Of a stretch of DNA of 5,017 nt, positions 1 through 5,017 are shown piece by piece; positions within the stretch are counted from its first letter, which is position 1, and each line of letters starts with the position of its first letter. The stretch is from contig CAYQPF010000249.1 in assembly GCA_964419225.1 (NCBI GenBank), forward strand, positions 1 through 5,017. The letters run 5' to 3'. The notes under the pieces were generated by a model that was not told where the DNA came from, did not search any database, and was given only the letters and a program-made list of their open reading frames with translations. The translations under genes were made by a program, and so were the position numbers. The stretch comes from CAYQPF01 sp964419225. GTDB lineage: Bacteria; Cloacimonadota; Cloacimonadia; Cloacimonadales; CAYQPF01.

Positions 1-2201
1 ATACTATGGATCAGCAGAAGAGGTTTATTGATCTGGTTGGCATATAAAAAGGGTGATAATTTTAAATAAACATCCTTATTCTGCCAGAGTGTACGCTTTT
101 CATTTTGAAAACCAAAGGGTGTCAGTGTTCTATTATAAGCACCATTTCTGGCAATACCGCCTGCAAATAAGTTGGAATGAGCCAGCAGATTAACAACCAT
201 AAACGCCCCGTAACTGTGTCCCTGCACCACGATCTTGCTTGTATCGGCTATCCCTTCCTGATCCAAATTATCTATCAGTGCTTTCGCATTTGCAACAGCC
301 TGCTCCATCCAGGTATCATTGACAGTCAGCGGATCACCTACTATCGGAAAAGAAGCATCAGTAACCACCGCATAACCTTTCAAACAGAAATATAAAGATG
401 TCGAACCCCAAGGATGTGAATATCTGTTTGCTGCATAAGAAGATTGCGATGCAGTTTCTGTATCAGTAAACTCCTCCGGATATGCTGATACTATCACCGG
501 AAGCCGGGTCTTTCCATCCCAGTCAGCAGGCAAAAAGACTACGCCTGACAACTTTACTCCATCACTCCTCTGATATTTAAGGATTCTTTTAGTAAGCCCG
601 GTCAACTCCGGCACTTCATTCTTAAAATACGTTAAAGGTGTTGATTTCCCTGTTCGCAAATCATAGAAAAAAGAATTGGGAGGTGACTGCTTATTCTCTC
701 TGGTGATCATAATGTATTTCAAATCAGTGCTTATTTCTTTGATTCTGACATAATCCGCTTCATCAAACTCTACAATTCTTTTTTTCGTAAAATCTGCCAG
801 ATTAAGTTCATCGATAAAAGGTTTGCGTGAGGATTTGGTCAGACCGCTTTCTGTGAGGTAAATTTTGTTGTTTCTGAGGACAATTTTCTCAAAGCCATTA
901 TCCATCGTTTCCGTTACAGGATTTCCCACCAGTCCATAGATATCATCCGAGTTTCTGTTCCAAAGATTACGAATTTCTTTGGTTTTAAGATCATAGATCG
1001 AAGCTATTGTCTTCTTGATCTTCCTGACATTCTCTTTAACAAAGACTCTGTTCAAATCTATGAAGCTGAATGTCCCTACTCTTTTTTTGGTTTTAAAAAG
1101 GACAGTCCCATCTCCTGTGAAGGGTGTTGGCAATTCCATAACTGCATCAGAATACTCAGGTTCATTATCAGGATTACCATCATCCAGAGTCAAAGCATAT
1201 ATAAGAGAATGAGTTTTCAAAGGATGCCAAGAATACCATCTTCTGCCAGGCATTGTCCAACCGGTTTTAATATTCTCATAGCTCTCCACAGTTGAAAGGT
1301 ATGTGCTCTGATTTTTTTCCAGATCAAAAACCTTCCAGTTTGCTTTTGAACTGTAGTAATAAATCTTATGCGAATAGGGTTTGACAGGTTCTCTGTAAAG
1401 GAGATATTTCCCGTCTGGGGAAAATGACATACTAAGATATATTCCTGGAGGAAGCAGTTCTCTTTTTTCCCCGGTCACAACATCAATCAGGACAGGTTGA
1501 ACAGTTGCATAATATTCAAATTTTGCTTCATCTTCAGATGTTTTGATTAGGTTCGGGAAGGTTCTGTTAGTTGTTTCCAGACCTTTAGTTTCACTGATCA
1601 CAGGTCCCCTTGGCTTATCCGGATCAGATTTGGGCAATTTTGCAGTATTGCTTTGCAGAGTCACCAGAACATGTCTGTTATCCGGAGCCCACATAACTCC
1701 ATCTTCCAATACCTGGGTGATATCTTTATCTAAAAGGATTTTTACTTTACCTGTTTCACCTTCAATATGCCACAAAACAATATTGTCTTTTTTATACTGA
1801 AATACGAGAAAATTCTTTTCATCAAAAGAAGGCACTTCGGTGCCCATGATACCGTCCTCCGGCAGAGCAAGTGTTCTGAGGCTGTCATCTGTCAGTTTAC
1901 CTACATGGAATTTTGTACAGAAAGTTGTGCGGACACTCGCTTTGCTCTTTTCATAAACCTCAATCCCGCCAATCCGAACCACAGGTTCGTTCATCAGATC
2001 CATGGGCATATAGACACTGCGGTCAACGATGAACTTCAGCCCTGATTTTAAATAGAAGGATACCTGGGGTAAATATGGTTTATTAAAGATTGTCTCTATC
2101 TGAGGTGAAGGTTTTTGATAATTAAGCACAGGACTACTCTCAGCTCTAAGACTTAGAATTGCCATTAAAAGAATAAGATACAGTAAAGAAATATTTTTCA
2201 T
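1..2201 (-). CDS. Exported S9 family serine peptidase, glutamyl endopeptidase-like (S9D), C-terminus cut by window edge
   Basis: An uninterrupted minus-strand frame of 733 codons runs from an ATG at 2201-2199 off the left edge. Residues 1-20 look like a Sec signal peptide (Lys2, a Leu/Ile-rich core at 6-18, likely cleavage after Ala20), so the enzyme should be periplasmic or secreted. Residues of about 25-540 fit the beta-propeller of prolyl-oligopeptidase-type enzymes, including a WAPDNRH and an FSPDGKY repeat motif. The alpha/beta-hydrolase domain begins near 540. The nucleophile elbow GHSYGAF is at 661-667 with Ser663 (codon 213-215). It is followed by GIARNGAYNRTLTPFGFQNE (682-701) and RTLW, which, as I remember it, is almost identical to plant chloroplast glutamyl endopeptidase. 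The catalytic Asp and His lie beyond the window, after LLLIHS (728-733). The family cleaves peptides, in the plant enzyme after Glu; the specificity here is inferred. Start choice is supported by a GAGGA five bases upstream and by the signal peptide. It is separated by 233 bases from the lipoprotein gene and probably has its own promoter. Confidence 0.93.
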   Translation of the reverse strand, partial: MKNISLLYLILLMAILSLRAESSPVLNYQKPSPQIETIFNKPYLPQVSFYLKSGLKFIVDRSVYMPMDLMNEPVVRIGGIEVYEKSKASVRTTFCTKFHVGKLTDDSLRTLALPEDGIMGTEVPSFDEKNFLVFQYKKDNIVLWHIEGETGKVKILLDKDITQVLEDGVMWAPDNRHVLVTLQSNTAKLPKSDPDKPRGPVISETKGLETTNRTFPNLIKTSEDEAKFEYYATVQPVLIDVVTGEKRELLPPGIYLSMSFSPDGKYLLYREPVKPYSHKIYYYSSKANWKVFDLEKNQSTYLSTVESYENIKTGWTMPGRRWYSWHPLKTHSLIYALTLDDGNPDNEPEYSDAVMELPTPFTGDGTVLFKTKKRVGTFSFIDLNRVFVKENVRKIKKTIASIYDLKTKEIRNLWNRNSDDIYGLVGNPVTETMDNGFEKIVLRNNKIYLTESGLTKSSRKPFIDELNLADFTKKRIVEFDEADYVRIKEISTDLKYIMITRENKQSPPNSFFYDLRTGKSTPLTYFKNEVPELTGLTKRILKYQRSDGVKLSGVVFLPADWDGKTRLPVIVSAYPEEFTDTETASQSSYAANRYSHPWGSTSLYFCLKGYAVVTDASFPIVGDPLTVNDTWMEQAVANAKALIDNLDQEGIADTSKIVVQGHSYGAFMVVNLLAHSNLFAGGIARNGAYNRTLTPFGFQNEKRTLWQNKDVYLKLSPFLYANQINKPLLLIHS
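2144..2158. repeat. Copy 1 of CTCTAAGACTTA element, inside the signal-peptide codons
   Basis: The plus strand reads CTCTAAGACTTA at 2144-2155, and an exact 12-base copy lies at 2230-2241, 86 bases away in the same orientation. In this copy 2145-2157 is a perfect palindrome, TCTAAG-A-CTTAGA (six-base arms around a central A). It overlaps codons for residues of about 15-20 of the S9 peptidase signal peptide (ILSLRA). One 12-base repeat is expected by chance in a window this size, so only its symmetry and location make it notable. Confidence 0.45.
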
Positions 2202-2206
2202 ATAAT

Positions 2207-2211
2207 TCCTC
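2207..2211 (-). promoter_or_regulatory. Ribosome binding site of the S9 peptidase
   Basis: On the minus strand GAGGA lies five bases before the ATG at 2201. This supports the chosen start together with the signal peptide that follows it. A small hairpin (2217-2233) ends five bases upstream of it. Confidence 0.7.
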
Positions 2212-2216
2212 ATTAA

Positions 2217-2233
2217 AGAGTGATATCCACTCT
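2217..2233 (-). promoter_or_regulatory. Small hairpin in the peptidase leader
   Basis: AGAGTG (2217-2222) and CACTCT (2228-2233) form a perfect six-base stem with a five-base loop. In the minus-strand transcript it would end five bases before the SD sequence of the S9 peptidase. It has no U tract, so it is not an intrinsic terminator. It could affect translation initiation or mRNA stability, or act as a DNA inverted repeat for a regulator; its three-prime end overlaps the repeat copy at 2230-2246. Confidence 0.35.
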
Positions 2234-2246
2234 AAGACTTAAGAAT
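2230..2246. repeat. Copy 2 of CTCTAAGACTTA element, at the predicted transcription start of the peptidase
   Basis: An exact 12-base direct copy of the element at 2144-2155, with the likeness continuing as GAAT after a one-base insertion. The palindrome is imperfect here (TAAG-A-CTTA core intact, outer pair broken). It sits just downstream of the candidate -10 box at 2249-2254, where a repressor site would be expected. Whether it is an operator is inference. Confidence 0.4.
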
Positions 2247-2248
2247 CA

Positions 2249-2276
2249 ATAATATTTATTAGGCAAGTTAAGGCAA
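2249..2276 (-). promoter_or_regulatory. Candidate sigma70-like promoter of the S9 peptidase gene
   Basis: Minus strand: -35 TTGCCT (2271-2276, four of six consensus bases), a 16-base spacer, -10 TATTAT (2249-2254, five of six). Transcription would start near 2242, giving a leader of about 40 bases that begins at a repeated near-palindromic element (2230-2243) and contains a hairpin (2217-2233). The region is AT-rich, so -10-like matches are easy to find by chance; the -35 is only moderate. Other TATAAA-like boxes upstream (about 2310) have no suitably spaced -35. Confidence 0.4.
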
Positions 2277-2434
2277 CAGGAATAATATTGGAAGGTATTC
2301 GGTGAAGAGTTTATAACAATAAATACCACAAGGAGAACTCAAAAAAGTAGTAAAAATTATTAGAAACTTAAACAAAACCATAGAGCGGAAATAGAAATAA
2401 CCGATTACTAATACATAATGTAGAATTAAGACAA

Positions 2435-3091
2435 CTAATTCAAATGGTATGAGGTTAAACGGCTGGAATGAGTGATCTGATTATTCTCTGTTGAAATAGA
2501 ACCTACACAGCCAACCCCAGGCTTGTAGAACATATCTATTACATTTTCAGATTCAGTATCAGCTGTAACAGACTTGTATTGATAGCAATCAGAAAAAATA
2601 CCTGCAGGAGTAGTGAATGTAGAGCTAGTACTAACACATTGAATATTGTATGTTCCCATAATGAATTCTCCAAAAAAAGAATAGTTCACAATTTGCGTTT
2701 GCCAAGTCGATAAGATTTCTGCAGGATATTTTAAGTACAAGTTATTAACAAGTAGAGAGTCTGCTCCTGTCTTAACCCCACGGTAATACAAACTGCCATT
2801 TTTTGTACTCCAATAAGACAAAATTGTGATATAATTGGAAGTACCTTTTTCCATATAAAGATCTTCTCCCTGATAATTTTGTTTCTCAGTTATGGAGTAT
2901 TTAACAGTCATTGTATCATTGGAAGTAAAAGATGAATCAAGATAAGTCCAAGTATTACCTACAGCTAAAGGTTTAATGCTCAGGGAAACAGAGTTTGAAG
3001 GAGAATCATCATCACTTTCGAAAATACAGGATGTTAAAATAAAAAGCAAGCTAATACTTACTAGTAAAAATAGACTCTTGTGATTATTCAT
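2435..3091 (-). CDS. Small lipoprotein of unknown function
   Basis: A complete gene of 218 residues, ATG at 3091-3089 and TAG at 2437-2435. Residues 1-21 are a lipoprotein signal peptide with lipobox LTSC; Cys22 would be lipidated after cleavage. The +2 residue is Ile rather than Asp, which by the E. coli Lol rule favours the outer membrane. A short acidic Ser/Asp linker (25-34) leads to a mostly beta-type domain rich in Ser, Thr and Tyr. Recognisable short motifs are PLAVGNTWTY (41-50), TPAGIFSDCYQYK (161-173) and FYKPGVGCVGS (188-198). This GNxWxY ... TPAGxFxxC ... YKPGVG pattern resembles uncharacterised lipoproteins I have seen in FCB-group genomes, but I cannot name a family or function. 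Besides Cys22 there are cysteines at 152, 169 and 195, an odd number, so at most one disulfide among them. Coding GC is about 34%, lower than the amidase next door. The gene has its own promoter candidate and SD and is probably monocistronic. Confidence 0.85.
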   Translation of the reverse strand: MNNHKSLFLLVSISLLFILTSCIFESDDDSPSNSVSLSIKPLAVGNTWTYLDSSFTSNDTMTVKYSITEKQNYQGEDLYMEKGTSNYITILSYWSTKNGSLYYRGVKTGADSLLVNNLYLKYPAEILSTWQTQIVNYSFFGEFIMGTYNIQCVSTSSTFTTPAGIFSDCYQYKSVTADTESENVIDMFYKPGVGCVGSISTENNQITHSSRLTSYHLN

Positions 3092-3095
3092 AAAA

Positions 3096-3100
3096 CCTCC
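3096..3100 (-). promoter_or_regulatory. Ribosome binding site of the lipoprotein gene
   Basis: Minus strand GGAGG four bases (TTTT) before the ATG at 3091. The core match is perfect and the spacing a little short. It fixes this ATG as the start, in agreement with the signal peptide. Confidence 0.75.
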
Positions 3101-3114
3101 AATTAATTAATTAA
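3101..3114. repeat. AATT tetranucleotide run in the lipoprotein leader
   Basis: Three and a half tandem AATT units lie directly upstream of the lipoprotein SD and downstream of its candidate -10 box, within the predicted leader of about 27 bases. The run is short; it may simply be an AT-rich leader. Confidence 0.6.
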
Positions 3115-3124
3115 ATAATATAAT

Positions 3125-3153
3125 TGTATAACAAATCAGAGCAAACCTGTAAA
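3125..3153 (-). promoter_or_regulatory. Candidate sigma70-like promoter of the lipoprotein gene
   Basis: Minus strand: -35 TTTACA (3148-3153, five of six consensus bases), a 17-base spacer, -10 TATACA (3125-3130, four of six, followed by AT). Transcription would start near 3118, about 27 bases before the start codon. This is the best spaced promoter match in the window and indicates that the lipoprotein is not merely a distal gene of the amidase operon. If the organism uses the Bacteroidota-type -33/-7 promoter the reading would differ. Confidence 0.5.
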
Positions 3154-3231
3154 GGTCCTTCTAAACTCCACTACCCTCATTATGCTAAGATTCAATTCTC
3201 GTAAATTGCCAATAAGTCTTTAATTAACAAA

Positions 3232-4557
3232 TCATTGGATACTCAACATGATACTATCTACTAAAGGTATTATTTTCTGTGCAATTAAATTCTGAACAAT
3301 ACCCAACAGTCTCTCATCTTCATTAAATCCTGCCATAAACTGTAAGCCTTGCGGAAGCTTATTCTCAGCTTTGGTATAAGGAATAGATAACGAAGGTAAT
3401 CCGACAAATGACCACGGCAGGCTCATCAAAGGACTGCCTGTTGCTCCGATTCCATGCGGAGCCGTCCCCAGAGTGGAAGGTGTTAACCATAAGTCGATTC
3501 CTTCTGTATGCATCATTTCAGTCAATAGTACTCGGTAGCGGAAATGTTCAGCCTCTGCTTTATGATATTCAGCTTCCAGAATAGCAGCACCTTCGAGATA
3601 CAATTCTCGGGAATGAGGCGAGTATGAATCCTGATACTGTTGATATAATTCATGATGATTTTGGGCAAACTCATAGGCGATCATGACTCTGTGTGTCTTG
3701 TTTATAATACTAATATCTCCAAAAGGATCAAGATTTTTTACTTCAACTCCCTTTTCCTGTAGTTCTTCTACAAACTTCTGGAAAAGTGTTCTGCATTCTA
3801 AATCAGCCTGTTCCAAATAAGTACCTGTCGCCACACCAATCCTAATAACATCCTGTTTTACTGTGTAATCAGACCAGTCTGTGAATAGCAGTTTGCTCAA
3901 ATAAATCTGATCTTCCAGAGTTTGGGTAAGAAATCCCACTGTATCGGCTGACTGTGAAAAGGGAAAAATCCCGTCCATTTTAATTCTGTCGTGACTGGGT
4001 TTAAACCCGAAGATTCCGCAAAAAGAAGCAGGTCTGATCACAGAGGCGATAGTCTGAGTACCCAATGCTACAGGGCAATAACCTGAGGCCACTGCAGCTG
4101 CAGAGCCGCTGGAAGAACCGCCTGGTGTGTGTTCCGGGTTTTGTGGATTTCTTGTTGCTCCTGGCTGGAAATAAGCGAATTCTGTGGAAACAGTTTTACC
4201 CAGGATTAGAGCACCCAGTTCTTTGAGTCTGCTTACCAGGGAAGCTTCTTTTCCGGCAAATGCTATTGCCGGAATCTTTGACCCTGCCTGAGTGGGATAA
4301 CCATCCACATTATAAAGATCTTTCACCCCAATGAGAATGCCGTAAAGAGGAGGTTTTTCTGCAGGGAACTTTGCTTTGAGAGCTTCTGCTTCTGCATATA
4401 ATCTGGCTTTTCTGTTTGATTCAGGCAGAAAAGCATTTATCACCTGCTCATTCTCCTGCATTAAGGTCAATGACTCTTCAATCATTGCTTCCAGTGTGAT
4501 TTCATCCCGGAGCAATTTGGTCCTGATTGTATCTATATTGGTTTTATTGAGCAACAT
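3232..4557 (-). CDS. Amidase signature family hydrolase
   Basis: A complete gene of 441 residues, ATG at 4557-4555 and TGA at 3234-3232. It hydrolyses a C-N amide bond to a carboxylate and ammonia, probably in the cytoplasm since no signal peptide is seen. The Ser-cisSer-Lys triad is visible: Lys79 in GILIGVKDLYNVDG, cis-Ser148 in TPGGSSSGSAAAVASG, and nucleophile Ser172 in GTQTIASVIRPASFCGIFGF. The residue before the nucleophile is Ala171, where Gly is usual. C-terminal family features are present (GLPSLSIPY, LPQGLQFMAG, DERLL). The length is typical of a stand-alone amidase and shorter than GatA (about 485), and no gatB or gatC is beside it, so I do not call it the tRNA amidotransferase subunit. 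The frame is open upstream to an ATG at 4647, but that would add 30 residues unlike the family and overlap the previous gene by 89 bases. The chosen start lies one base after the CoA-transferase stop and has an SD at 4567-4573. The substrate is unknown. Confidence 0.92.
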   Translation of the reverse strand: MLLNKTNIDTIRTKLLRDEITLEAMIEESLTLMQENEQVINAFLPESNRKARLYAEAEALKAKFPAEKPPLYGILIGVKDLYNVDGYPTQAGSKIPAIAFAGKEASLVSRLKELGALILGKTVSTEFAYFQPGATRNPQNPEHTPGGSSSGSAAAVASGYCPVALGTQTIASVIRPASFCGIFGFKPSHDRIKMDGIFPFSQSADTVGFLTQTLEDQIYLSKLLFTDWSDYTVKQDVIRIGVATGTYLEQADLECRTLFQKFVEELQEKGVEVKNLDPFGDISIINKTHRVMIAYEFAQNHHELYQQYQDSYSPHSRELYLEGAAILEAEYHKAEAEHFRYRVLLTEMMHTEGIDLWLTPSTLGTAPHGIGATGSPLMSLPWSFVGLPSLSIPYTKAENKLPQGLQFMAGFNEDERLLGIVQNLIAQKIIPLVDSIMLSIQ

Positions 4558-4558
4558 C

Positions 4559-5017
4559 TTAGATAGCTCCCTCATTATGCAATTGATCGATCTCTTCTGC
4601 TGTGAGTCCCAGCCATTTACCGTAGATCTCCAGATTATGTTCACCAATTTCAGGGACTTTCCCCCGCATCGGTTCTTCTTCTATGGTGGACATTTTAATG
4701 GGATTCCCGGCAATTTTCACTCTGCCGGCAACACTGTCTTCCACTTCCACAATCATATTTCTGGATAGGACTTGCTGATTCTGCATGACTTTTTCCACAT
4801 TATTTATTGGAGCACAAGGTAGTTTTGCCTTTTCGAGAATTGTCAGCCACTCATCAGCAGTCTTGCGGATAAACACTTCAGCCAGAATCACATTGAGTGC
4901 TTCCAGATTTTCAGTGCGTAATTTATTTGTTGAGAATATTTGATTTTTCCCCAGTTCTGGTAATTCAATTGTGTTGCAGAAAGTTTGCCAGAGATTGTCA
5001 TTACCGATAGAAATCAC
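4559..5017 (-). CDS. Family III (CaiB/BaiF) CoA-transferase, C-terminal part only
   Basis: The last 152 residues and TAA stop (4561-4559) of a class III CoA-transferase; the gene starts beyond the right edge. Members move CoA between carboxylic acids, in the cytoplasm, through an aspartyl-CoA intermediate. What is visible is the typical C-terminal portion: an ISIGNDNLW strand at the edge, TADEWLTILEKAKLPCAPIN (the residue stretch after the helical linker), a QVLSRNM segment, the AGRVKIAGNPIKMS motif, and a terminal GEHNLEIYGKWLGLTAEEID. The GTG at 5017-5015 encodes an internal Val, not a start, because the family is about 390-400 residues long and the fold continues upstream. The catalytic Asp lies in the missing half, so activity cannot be judged. 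The gene ends one base before the amidase start, which suggests a joint pathway acting on an amide-derived carboxylate. Candidate substrates cannot be chosen from this fragment. Confidence 0.9.
   Translation of the reverse strand: MISIGNDNLWQTFCNTIELPELGKNQIFSTNKLRTENLEALNVILAEVFIRKTADEWLTILEKAKLPCAPINNVEKVMQNQQVLSRNMIVEVEDSVAGRVKIAGNPIKMSTIEEEPMRGKVPEIGEHNLEIYGKWLGLTAEEIDQLHNEGAI
4567..4573 (-). promoter_or_regulatory. Ribosome binding site of the amidase, within the CoA-transferase gene
   Basis: Minus strand GAGGGAG, nine bases before the ATG at 4557, embedded in the last sense codons of the CoA-transferase (the Glu-Gly-Ala region). It decides the start at 4557 against the longer alternative at 4647 and points to coupled translation of the two genes. 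Confidence 0.65.

Larger units (their letters stand above)
2202..2434. other. Intergenic region between the lipoprotein and the peptidase
   Basis: An AT-rich stretch of 233 bases without a convincing open frame on either strand. Its peptidase-proximal third holds the candidate promoter, a pair of AGGCAA words ten bases apart (2261-2266 and 2271-2276), the near-palindromic repeat copy and the leader hairpin. The lipoprotein-proximal part has only weak AT-rich inverted repeats (AATTA/TAATT near the stop; GGTATT at 2294-2299 with AATACC at 2322-2327, 22-base loop), and I find no GC-rich stem with a U run that would be an intrinsic terminator for the lipoprotein gene. Confidence 0.7.

Noticed and set aside
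177..2045. Four plus-strand open frames of 65-92 codons (177-395, 1015-1212, 1543-1800, 1767-2045)
   Set aside because: All are antisense to the S9 peptidase, whose motifs are unmistakable; their translations show no domain and no convincing ribosome binding site.
2294..2327. GGTATT/AATACC inverted repeat in the intergenic region
   Set aside because: Six-base arms with a 22-base loop and no poly-U tract; a chance match in AT-rich DNA is likely.
3138..3180. Minus-strand mini-ORF of 14 codons (ATG at 3180) between the amidase and lipoprotein genes
   Set aside because: No SD before it, it overlaps the best promoter match, and the peptide has no signal or repeat features.
3193..3208. CAATT/AATTG hairpin after the amidase stop as a terminator
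   Set aside because: The stem has five mostly AT pairs and no U run follows; too weak to call.
3232..4557. GatA subunit of the Asp/Glu-tRNA amidotransferase
   Set aside because: It is shorter than GatA, no gatB or gatC lies beside it, and the coupled partner is a CoA-transferase.
4558..4647. N-terminal extension of the amidase to an ATG at 4647 (30 extra residues)
   Set aside because: It would overlap the CoA-transferase by 89 bases, its residues do not look like an amidase N-terminus, and a good SD precedes the ATG at 4557.
4376..4768. Plus-strand open frame of 130 codons
   Set aside because: It lies antisense across the amidase/CoA-transferase junction, both of which have clear family motifs; it is a shadow.
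5015..5017. GTG at the right edge as a start codon of the CoA-transferase
   Set aside because: Only the C-terminal 152 residues of a family of about 390-400 residues are present and the sequence enters in the middle of a conserved strand, so this is an internal Val.

Overview
The window holds four genes, all on the minus strand, so transcription runs from high to low coordinates. In that order they are: the C-terminal part of a family III (CaiB/BaiF) CoA-transferase cut by the right edge, a complete amidase-signature hydrolase, a small lipoprotein of unknown function, and a large exported S9 serine peptidase cut by the left edge. There are no RNA genes, insertion sequences, CRISPR arrays or phage genes that I can see. 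The longer open frames on the plus strand are antisense shadows of these genes.

Right part (about 3232-5017): the CoA-transferase stop codon and the amidase start codon are one base apart, and the amidase ribosome binding site lies inside the last codons of the CoA-transferase. The two genes are almost certainly one operon with coupled translation. Together they could turn an amide into a carboxylate and then into its CoA thioester; the substrate cannot be read from the sequence. Middle (about 2435-3231): a lipoprotein of 218 residues with a clean lipobox, its own good SD and a sigma70-like promoter in the 140-base gap upstream, so it is probably transcribed independently. Its coding region is more AT-rich (about 34% GC by hand count over 2461-3060) than the amidase (about 41% over 3361-3960). 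Left part (1-2434): a signal-peptide-bearing peptidase closely resembling the plant chloroplast-type glutamyl endopeptidases (S9D group). A 233-base leader lies before it, holding a candidate promoter, a repeated near-palindromic element and a small hairpin next to the start site.

Organism: a Gram-negative bacterium is suggested by the Sec-type signal peptide, the lipobox with a non-Asp +2 residue, and SD sites of the AGGAGG type. Moderate to low GC, an exported S9D peptidase and a small orphan lipoprotein with a PGVG motif would fit an anaerobic or heterotrophic member of the FCB assemblage (for example Cloacimonadota, Fibrobacterota or Bacteroidota-like lineages). This placement is a guess from gene style, not from a marker gene. 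I do not see a clearly new multi-gene system; the most useful leads are the amidase/CoA-transferase pair, the operator-like repeat at the peptidase start, and the orphan lipoprotein.
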